Shown here: positions 1 through 5,814 of the stretch, in pieces
How positions within the stretch are numbered: the first letter of the stretch is position 1
Layout of the letters: each line of letters begins with the position of its first letter
Source: Fidelibacterota bacterium
GTDB taxonomy: Bacteria; Fidelibacterota; UBA2242
Direction: 5' to 3'
DNA length: 6,599 nucleotides
NCBI GenBank assembly: GCA_023229045.1
Contig: JALOAB010000128.1
Location: forward strand, 1-6,599
Translations under genes and position numbers: made by a program
Notes under the pieces: model-generated
What the model was told of the DNA's origin: nothing
Databases searched by the model: none
The model's input: the letters and a program-made list of their open reading frames with translations, nothing else

Positions 1-827
1 ATTCTGCCGGCGATTGGAATACGACGACCCTTACACCGCGCGACAAACTGCTTACCAGAGAATCGAGGTACACTGAGTTTCAGAAATTAAAAGATATGGG
101 CATAGCCGGCATTAAGGTCGATTTCTTCGGAGGCGATGGGCAGTCGATGATGAAATATTACATCGATATCCTGAAGGACGCCGCTAAATATAACCTTGCC
201 GTAAATTTTCATGGATGCACTTATCCAAGGGGCTGGCATAGAACCTATCCTAATTTAGTCAGCATGGAGTCTATAAAAGGCGAAGAATATGTAACATTCG
301 AACAATCCAGTTCAGATAGTCAACCAGCGCATTGTACGGTCATCCCCTTTACGAGAAATCTTTTTGATCCGATGGATTTCACACCAGTGAATTTCTCCGG
401 TATTCCAAATTTAAAACGCAGAACAACCGGCGGTTTTGAAATCGCTTTATCCGTATTATTCACTTCCGGTATTCAGCATATTGCTGAAACGCCGGATGGT
501 ATGGCGGCGCAAAAAGATTTTGTGAAAGAGTATATGAGGTCTTTGCCCGAAACATGGGACGATGTGAAATTCATCGAAGGACATCCGGGTAAATTCGTTA
601 TCCTGGCAAGAAAAAAGGGAAATATCTGGTACATAGCCGGCATCAATGGCGAAGAATCTGAACGTACATTAGAATTAAATCTCCCTTTTATCGGTAAAAA
701 ATCCAGAGGCATTATCATAACGGATTCGGATGACGCAAAAAGCTTTTTTAAAAAGGAGATAAATTTTACCAAACCTGTCAAAATTACCATGCACCCTTAC
801 GGTGGTTTTGTGATTAAAACGTTGTGA
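1..827 (+). CDS. GH97 glycoside hydrolase, retaining (alpha-galactosidase-like) type, 3' part only
   Basis: The gene enters from the left edge; the frame is open from base 3 and gives 274 residues to the TGA at 825-827, so the N-terminal beta-sandwich and first part of the barrel of this usually 640-720 residue family are missing. The internal ATG at 96 is not the start: coding continues upstream as SAGDWNTTTLTPRDKLL. Family hallmarks are GIKVDFF (from about base 108), NFHGCTYPRGW, RTYPN, MESIKGEE and PMDFTP, followed by the C-terminal beta domain. GH97 holds inverting alpha-glucosidases (SusB type), which use a Glu after the conserved His, and retaining enzymes, which use an Asp on the preceding strand as nucleophile. 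Here the Asp is present (bases 120-122) and the Glu position is Gly (213-215), so the retaining, alpha-galactosidase-like class is inferred. Other retaining GH97 specificities, such as beta-L-arabinopyranosidase, remain possible. It is first in the visible gene row. Confidence 0.92.
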   Translation, partial: SAGDWNTTTLTPRDKLLTRESRYTEFQKLKDMGIAGIKVDFFGGDGQSMMKYYIDILKDAAKYNLAVNFHGCTYPRGWHRTYPNLVSMESIKGEEYVTFEQSSSDSQPAHCTVIPFTRNLFDPMDFTPVNFSGIPNLKRRTTGGFEIALSVLFTSGIQHIAETPDGMAAQKDFVKEYMRSLPETWDDVKFIEGHPGKFVILARKKGNIWYIAGINGEESERTLELNLPFIGKKSRGIIITDSDDAKSFFKKEINFTKPVKITMHPYGGFVIKTL

Positions 828-895
828 GTCAAGAACCGATATTTATAACTATTTTCGGACGTAATTATTAAATGTAAATAAAAGTCAAAATCAAA

Positions 896-901
896 AGGAG
901 G
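896..901 (+). promoter_or_regulatory. Ribosome binding site of esterase 1
   Basis: AGGAGG lies 7 bases before the ATG at 909. It is a perfect Shine-Dalgarno match and fixes the start of the first esterase. Such strong sites are uncommon in classical Bacteroidaceae. Confidence 0.85.
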
Positions 902-908
902 AATCAAA

Positions 909-2075
909 ATGAGGCTGACATTACTTTCGGTTTTAATTTTCGGAATCTGTTTCGCCCAAACAATACAAACATCTGTAGTCGAGGATTTTAAACCGGCTTC
1001 CACCAACCAACCAAGCCGAGAATATCCTCAGGTGAATTCCGAAGGCCGGGTGCGCGCCAGTATCCTGGCGTCAGAAGCGCAGAGAGTGCAGTTAGATATT
1101 AGTGCAGTTAAATATGATTTGGTAAAAGACACAACTGGCGTCTGGACCGGCGATTCGGATCCCCAGGACGAGGGCTTTCACTACTACCAGCTCTGGATTG
1201 ACGGCGCCGCCGTGCCCGATCCTAACAGTTTGTATTTTTATGGCGCTAGCCGATGGGGTAGTGGGATAGAAGTTCCTGCGAAGGATCAGGATTTCTATTC
1301 ACTAAAAAATATTCCCCATGGACAGGTGCGTCAACACCTTTATTTTTCAAAAAACAACAATACCATACGTCGTTGTTTTGTATATACACCACCGGATTAT
1401 GACAAAAATGTTAAAAAGCGTTATCCCGTACTCTACCTCCAACACGGTGGCGGCGAAGATGAAACCGGCTGGTCCAATCAGGGTAAAGTCAATCTCATCA
1501 TGGATAACCTTATTGCCGAGGGTAAAGCCAAGCCTTTTATCATCGTAATGGACAATGGCACATGGACCTGGCCTGAAGGCATCCCTCGCCCCAAACCAGG
1601 TGAGCGTCCAAGCGGTCCTTGGCCTCCAAAAGGTTGGGCGGACAATTTTATGAAAACAATATTGGATGATATTATACCTATGATCGATTCCAACTATCGT
1701 ACCTTTGCAGATTCAAAATATAGAGCAATGGCAGGGCTATCTATGGGTGGAATGCAGACTCGTGTTATTACTCTTGCTCATCCCGGAGTTTTTTCTTATG
1801 TAGGTATCTTTAGTGGAGGAAGCATTACCCTTGAGGATCTCAATAATAGCCCTGCTTTCAAAAAGAAAATCCAACTTGTGTTTGTTAGTTATGGAAGTCG
1901 TGAGTTGGAAGATCGCAGGTTTAATTTTGGCGGCGATCCCAAAGAAAATACCGAAGCACTTAAAGAAGCGGGAATGAATACACATTTTTATGTTTCCCAC
2001 AATACGGCTCACGAATGGCAAAGCTGGCGGCGCGGTTTTCATGAATTTGCGCAGCTCGTATTCAAAAGCAATTAG
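909..2075 (+). CDS. Secreted CE1-type esterase with N-terminal CBM48-like domain (copy 1)
   Basis: A 388-residue protein starting at ATG 909 behind a perfect Shine-Dalgarno site. Residues 1-17 form a signal peptide ending CFA-Q, so export is expected. Residues about 40-125 resemble the CBM48/E-set domain found ahead of many CE1 esterases (VRASI, GVWTGD, GFHYYQLWIDG, closing with SGIEVP). Residues about 135-388 are an alpha/beta hydrolase of the esterase D/CE1 group: RRCFVYTPPDYD, YPVLYLQHGGGEDETGW (oxyanion region), nucleophile Ser278 in AGLSMGG and catalytic His368 in NTAHEW. The triad acid is probably Glu332 in YGSRE, where many relatives have Asp. CE1 enzymes remove acetyl or feruloyl groups from xylan and related polymers; which one cannot be told here. 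A Pro/Trp-rich segment at residues 215-240 is absent from copy 2. It is the tandem paralogue of the next gene and sits 81 bases after GH97 with no terminator between. Confidence 0.87.
   Translation: MRLTLLSVLIFGICFAQTIQTSVVEDFKPASTNQPSREYPQVNSEGRVRASILASEAQRVQLDISAVKYDLVKDTTGVWTGDSDPQDEGFHYYQLWIDGAAVPDPNSLYFYGASRWGSGIEVPAKDQDFYSLKNIPHGQVRQHLYFSKNNNTIRRCFVYTPPDYDKNVKKRYPVLYLQHGGGEDETGWSNQGKVNLIMDNLIAEGKAKPFIIVMDNGTWTWPEGIPRPKPGERPSGPWPPKGWADNFMKTILDDIIPMIDSNYRTFADSKYRAMAGLSMGGMQTRVITLAHPGVFSYVGIFSGGSITLEDLNNSPAFKKKIQLVFVSYGSRELEDRRFNFGGDPKENTEALKEAGMNTHFYVSHNTAHEWQSWRRGFHEFAQLVFKSN
1031..1222 (+). repeat. Near-identical tract shared by the two esterase genes (copy A)
   Basis: By manual alignment this segment matches 2271-2462 at 187 of 192 positions without gaps. 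Mismatches fall at 1046, 1071, 1076, 1135 and 1175; three are synonymous and two change residues (Ser55 to Pro, Thr76 to Asn). It encodes most of the N-terminal CBM48-like domain. Identity drops to about 80% in the 50 bases upstream and about 63% in the 38 bases downstream. Confidence 0.93.
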
Positions 2076-2133
2076 TTCTGAAATTTTTATTAATTAAAAA
2101 ATAAAATATCTAAATAGAATAAGAGGAGAAAAA
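2076..2133 (+). other. AT-rich spacer between the two esterases
   Basis: This 58-base gap is almost only A and T until the ribosome binding site. It has no GC-rich hairpin followed by a T-run, so there is no sign that transcription stops here and the two esterases are probably co-transcribed. Confidence 0.5.
2123..2128 (+). promoter_or_regulatory. Ribosome binding site of esterase 2
   Basis: GAGGAG lies 5 bases before the ATG at 2134 and supports that start, which also gives a well-formed signal peptide. Confidence 0.82.
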
Positions 2134-3291
2134 ATGAAACGAGGTATTTATTTCACAATCACGTTATTGATTTTTTCTGCTTCATTGTGCTTTGCACAAA
2201 AAGACAGAACAGTAATAAAAGAAGACTTTAAGCCGGCGTCCACCAACCAACCGGGAAGAGAATGTACTCAGGTGAATTCCGAAGGTCGGGTGCGCGCCAG
2301 TATCCTGGCGCCAGAGGCGCAGAGAGTGCAGTTAGATATTAGTGCAGTTAAATATGATTTGGTAAAAGACACAAATGGCGTCTGGACCGGCGATTCGGAT
2401 CCCCAGGACGAGGGTTTTCACTACTACCAGCTCTGGATTGACGGCGCCGCCGTGCCCGATCCGGGAAGCATGTACTTCTTCGGCGCTATGCGCTGGGGGA
2501 GTGGTATAGAAATCCCCGCCAAGGATCAGGATTTTTATGCCATTAAAGATACTCCTCACGGACAGATACGAGAAATTCTTTTTTATTCGAAAAGTAGCCA
2601 TAATATCTGTAGAGCATTTGTGTACACACCACCCGATTATGATAAAGATCTGAAAAAACGATATCCTGTATTATACCTGCAACACGGTTGGGGTGAAAAT
2701 GAATACGGCTGGCCTAATCAGGGAAAGGTTAATCTTATCATGGATAACCTGATTGCTGAGAGTAAAGCACGGCCATTTATTATAGTAATGGCGTATGGCA
2801 TGACGAATGAGATAAGATTTGGTGAACTTAGGAAATTTGATATCAAACCATTTCAAACAGTTCTGATTGATGAATTGATTCCATATATCGACGCCAATTT
2901 CCGCACACTTACCGATCAATCCCATCGCGCCATGGCAGGACTTTCGATGGGTTCAGTGGAAACCAAAATGATCACCTTACAGAACCTCAACACGTTCTCC
3001 CACATCGGTCTTTTCAGTGGTGGTAGCATCGGACTGGATGATGTCAAAAATGTATCTGAGTTCAAAGAAAAAATCAAAGTCGTATTCGTTAGCTATGGTA
3101 GCAGGGAAATCGAAAATATGAAGAATAGACCGCCAGCCGGACCCTTTGGCGGTGATCCCCAAAAAAACACTGATGCCTTAAAAAAGGCTGGAATCAGTGC
3201 TCATTTCTATGTATCCCCGAATACGGCTCACGAGTGGCAAAGCTGGCGCCGTAGTCTTTATGAATTCGCGCAACTGTTATTCAGAGATTAA
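2134..3291 (+). CDS. Secreted CE1-type esterase with N-terminal CBM48-like domain (copy 2)
   Basis: A 385-residue paralogue of the preceding gene with the same architecture. The signal peptide covers residues 1-21 (ending CFA-Q), the CBM48-like domain about 45-130, and the alpha/beta hydrolase about 140-385. Visible active-site elements are YPVLYLQHGWGENEYGW, nucleophile Ser271 in AGLSMGS, probable acid Glu325 in YGSREIEN, and His366 in NTAHEW. It is therefore expected to be active and periplasmic or extracellular, removing acyl groups from a polysaccharide, with the acyl group unknown. The N-terminal domain is almost identical to copy 1, but the catalytic domain differs widely: the Pro/Trp-rich loop of copy 1 is replaced by a shorter segment (about residues 220-238, AYGMTNEIRFG), and a PPAGPFGG stretch near 333-340 differs from RFNFGG in copy 1. 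The two enzymes probably act on different substrates or positions. Its TAA stop overlaps the GH95 start. Confidence 0.87.
   Translation: MKRGIYFTITLLIFSASLCFAQKDRTVIKEDFKPASTNQPGRECTQVNSEGRVRASILAPEAQRVQLDISAVKYDLVKDTNGVWTGDSDPQDEGFHYYQLWIDGAAVPDPGSMYFFGAMRWGSGIEIPAKDQDFYAIKDTPHGQIREILFYSKSSHNICRAFVYTPPDYDKDLKKRYPVLYLQHGWGENEYGWPNQGKVNLIMDNLIAESKARPFIIVMAYGMTNEIRFGELRKFDIKPFQTVLIDELIPYIDANFRTLTDQSHRAMAGLSMGSVETKMITLQNLNTFSHIGLFSGGSIGLDDVKNVSEFKEKIKVVFVSYGSREIENMKNRPPAGPFGGDPQKNTDALKKAGISAHFYVSPNTAHEWQSWRRSLYEFAQLLFRD
2271..2462 (+). repeat. Near-identical tract shared by the two esterase genes (copy B)
   Basis: Partner of 1031-1222, in direct orientation and offset by exactly 1240 bases, with 5 mismatches in 192 positions and no gaps. 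It lies wholly inside the coding sequence of the N-terminal domain of the second esterase. Confidence 0.93.
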
Positions 3292-3293
3292 TG
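3289..3293 (+). promoter_or_regulatory. Stop-start overlap TAATG coupling esterase 2 to GH95
   Basis: The TAA stop of esterase 2 (3289-3291) and the ATG of GH95 (3291-3293) share one base. No good Shine-Dalgarno sequence stands before this ATG, unlike the other genes here, so translation of GH95 by re-initiation after esterase 2 is inferred. Confidence 0.7.
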
Positions 3294-5756
3294 GAAAAAA
3301 TATTATTTCTTTGTTGGCTGAGCTTGATTTCAGTCCAAAATTTACCAGCCCAAAGCAATACTTTATGGAAACTTTGGTACGATCAACCTGCCGGACAATG
3401 GATCGAAGCACTGCCGATTGGTAATGGTCGTTTAGGCGCCATGGTGTTCGCAAATCCAGCCTGCGAAAAAATCCAGCTCAATGAAAATACCATCTGGGCC
3501 GGTCAGCCGCATCGGAACGATAATCCCGACGCTAGAAGTGCTTTGTCACAGGTCAGGCAGTTGATTTTTGCCGGTAAGTATAAAGAAGCCCAGGAACTGG
3601 TCGACCGCAAATTCATCAGCCGCAATTCGCAAGGCATGCCATATCAAACGGCAGGCAGTCTTTTCCTGGAATTTCAAGGACATGAAAATTTTACGAATTA
3701 TTATCGGAAACTGAACCTTGAAACGGCGGTGACTCTTACCCGTTATGATGTTGATGGGGTGACATATCAACGTGAAGTTTTTGCCTCATTTCCCGACCAG
3801 ATTATTGTTCTTCGAATTACAGCCAGTAAACCCGGCAAAATTAGTTTTATGGCCTCGATGGATCATCCCGCCCCGGTCGATATTTCCACAGAAGGGAATG
3901 ATAAACTAATTATGGCGGGAATAACCGGCGATTGCGATTCGATCAAAGGTGCGGTTAAATTTCAGGTACGAGTTAAAGTCGCAACCGAAGGCGGCTCGGT
4001 TTCAGCAGGCAATCAGAATCTTATCGTCAACAATGCCGATGTCGCAACCCTTTATATTTCAATTGCTTCGAATTTCAAGAATTATAATGATATCAGCGGC
4101 GATGCCGGTGAAAGGGCCAAAACCTATCTTCAAAAAGCTTTTAAGAAAAATTATGAACAAGCCTTAAAAGATCACATTGCCGATTATCAGCGCTATTTTA
4201 AGCGAGTCAGCCTTGATCTGGGAGTGACCGATTCCGTAAAAAATCCCACCAATATCCGGATTGAACAATTTGCGCAGGGTAACGATCCGCAGTTGGCGGC
4301 ATTATGTTTTCAGTTTGGTCGCTATTTACTGATTTCTGCCTCGCGACCCGGCGGACAGCCGGTTAATCTGCAGGGAATCTGGAATAATCAGCTTTATCCA
4401 CCCTGGGATAGTAAATACACGGTCAATATCAATACGGAGATGAATTATTGGCCGTCCGAATCCGCCAACCTGAGTGAAATGAACGAACCGCTGATCCAGA
4501 TGATAAAAGAACTTTCCGAAACCGGGAAGCAAACTGCAGAAGTTATGTATAGCGCGGACGGTTGGGTACTACATCACAATACGGATATTTGGCGGATCAA
4601 CGGCCCGGTGGACGGCGCCTACTGGGGAATGTGGCCGATGGGCGGCGCCTGGCTTTGTCAGCATTTGTGGGAAAAATATGAGTACAACGGTGATCAGAAA
4701 TATCTTGAATCGGTTTACCCCATTCTGAAGAGCGCCGTAGAGTTCTACCTGAGTTTTTTAGTTGAATATCCGGGACGCGATTGGCTGGTTGTCTGTCCTT
4801 CCGTCTCTCCGGAGAACTCTCCCGCATGTCATCCGGAATATTCCATTTCGGCCGGGACGACAATGGATAATCAATTGCTGTTTGATCTCTTTACCAAAAC
4901 CATCAAAGCCGCGCGAATTCTAAACGTCGATCGGGAATTGATCGGAAAAATGAAAGATACGTTGAAACGTTTGCCGCCGATGCAGGTTGGTCAATGGGGG
5001 CAGTTGCAGGAATGGATTGAGGATTGGGATAATCCGGACGACAGGCACCGCCATGTCTCACATTTGTACGGACTGTTTCCTTCAAACCAAATATCGCCTT
5101 ATCGGACGCCGGAATTGTTTTCTGCCGCAAAAACATCCCTGGTTGCACGCGGCGATGAATCCACCGGCTGGTCAATGGGGTGGAAAATCAATTTATGGGC
5201 CCACCTGCTTGACGGCAATCATGCTTTTAAGCTGATTACCGACCAGTTATCACCTTCTATCCAGCCCGATGGCAAACAAAAAGGGGGCACTTATCGCAAT
5301 CTTTTTGATGCCCACCCGCCTTTTCAGATTGATGGTAATTTTGGTTTTACGGCTGGCGTTACGGAAATGCTTCTGCAGAGCGGTGACGGCGCAATCTTTG
5401 TGCTTCCCGCATTACCGGATGTTTGGAAGAGTGGAAGGGTCAAAGGTCTGCGCGCCCGGGGTGGATTCGAAATAGAAAATATGGAATGGCAAAACGGCGA
5501 AATCTCAAGGTTAATTATCAAGTCGTACTTAGGTGGCAATTGCCGGATTCGCGCTTATTCAAAATTGAAAGCCGAAGGTAGAGCAAGTCTTGAGATTGCT
5601 AAAGGTGAAAATCGAAATCCTTTTTACCAAATCCCGGCCATCAGGAAACCTATGATTGCTAATCAGGCAAGATTGCAAGGGATTGAATTAAAAGAAACTT
5701 TCGTTTATGATATTGGAACTAAACCAGGAGGTAGATATATTCTCTCAAAGAAATAG
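3291..5756 (+). CDS. GH95 alpha-L-fucosidase-type glycoside hydrolase
   Basis: A complete 821-residue GH95 enzyme, within the family's usual size. Residues 1-20 are a signal peptide (MEKILFLCWLSLISVQNLPA). The N-terminal beta domain spans about 25-265 and includes the family motifs WIEALPIGNGRLGAMVF and LNENTIWAG. A helical linker is followed by the (alpha/alpha)6 barrel at about 330-690, then a C-terminal beta domain. The inverting GH95 mechanism uses an Asn pair, a Glu and an Asp; the matching residues appear to be Asn379 and Asn381 (TVNINTEMNYW), Glu508 (VSPENSP) and Asp681 (PPFQIDGNFGF), all intact. The known family activity is removal of terminal alpha-1,2-L-fucose; some members prefer alpha-L-galactose, and I cannot separate these by eye. 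With the esterases beside it, a role in stripping side chains from a plant hemicellulose is likely. No T9SS-type sorting domain is visible at the C-terminus. Confidence 0.95.
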   Translation: MEKILFLCWLSLISVQNLPAQSNTLWKLWYDQPAGQWIEALPIGNGRLGAMVFANPACEKIQLNENTIWAGQPHRNDNPDARSALSQVRQLIFAGKYKEAQELVDRKFISRNSQGMPYQTAGSLFLEFQGHENFTNYYRKLNLETAVTLTRYDVDGVTYQREVFASFPDQIIVLRITASKPGKISFMASMDHPAPVDISTEGNDKLIMAGITGDCDSIKGAVKFQVRVKVATEGGSVSAGNQNLIVNNADVATLYISIASNFKNYNDISGDAGERAKTYLQKAFKKNYEQALKDHIADYQRYFKRVSLDLGVTDSVKNPTNIRIEQFAQGNDPQLAALCFQFGRYLLISASRPGGQPVNLQGIWNNQLYPPWDSKYTVNINTEMNYWPSESANLSEMNEPLIQMIKELSETGKQTAEVMYSADGWVLHHNTDIWRINGPVDGAYWGMWPMGGAWLCQHLWEKYEYNGDQKYLESVYPILKSAVEFYLSFLVEYPGRDWLVVCPSVSPENSPACHPEYSISAGTTMDNQLLFDLFTKTIKAARILNVDRELIGKMKDTLKRLPPMQVGQWGQLQEWIEDWDNPDDRHRHVSHLYGLFPSNQISPYRTPELFSAAKTSLVARGDESTGWSMGWKINLWAHLLDGNHAFKLITDQLSPSIQPDGKQKGGTYRNLFDAHPPFQIDGNFGFTAGVTEMLLQSGDGAIFVLPALPDVWKSGRVKGLRARGGFEIENMEWQNGEISRLIIKSYLGGNCRIRAYSKLKAEGRASLEIAKGENRNPFYQIPAIRKPMIANQARLQGIELKETFVYDIGTKPGGRYILSKK

Positions 5757-5804
5757 TGTGAGATATGTATGCTTAGGATAAGATGAACTAATGAAAAAAT
5801 TATT

Positions 5805-5810
5805 GGAGAG
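5805..5810 (+). promoter_or_regulatory. Ribosome binding site of the GH3 gene
   Basis: GGAGAG ends 4 bases before the ATG at 5815. It favours this start over the in-frame ATG at 5791, which would add eight residues (MKKLLESN) ahead of the signal peptide and has only a weak site upstream. The frame is closed above that by TAA at 5779-5781. Confidence 0.72.
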
Positions 5811-5814
5811 CAAC

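Noticed and set aside
828..908. Possible terminator or promoter between GH97 and esterase 1 (a 4-base CCGA/TCGG inverted pair at about 838-857)
   Set aside because: The stem is too short, the loop is long and no T-run follows. I also found no convincing -35/-10 pair or Bacteroidota-type TAnnTTTG element.
942..962. Cys in the esterase 1 signal peptide (FGIC) as a lipoprotein site
   Set aside because: The residues before the Cys do not fit a lipobox, and a standard signal peptidase I site (CFA-Q) lies directly after.
2087..2103. A/T-only imperfect palindrome after esterase 1
   Set aside because: It has no GC pairs, so it would not form a stable terminator hairpin; it is expected by chance in such AT-rich sequence.
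3197..3424. Alternate-frame reading frame spanning the esterase 2-GH95 junction
   Set aside because: It overlaps two well-supported genes, including the conserved catalytic end of the esterase and the GH95 N-terminus, and has no recognisable content.
4597..4863. Open frame of 88 codons on the - strand inside GH95, and the other antisense or alternate-frame reading frames across the window
   Set aside because: They lie wholly inside strongly recognisable coding genes, have biased or low-complexity composition, no ribosome binding sites worth noting and no family resemblance.
3291..5756. Search for a frameshift or lost catalytic residue in GH95
   Set aside because: The frame is continuous, motifs occur in family order and all four expected catalytic residues are present.
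5791..5814. Upstream in-frame ATG at 5791 as the GH3 start
   Set aside because: It has a poorer ribosome binding site than ATG 5815 and would put acidic and polar residues before the signal peptide; 5815 is preferred but 5791 is not excluded.
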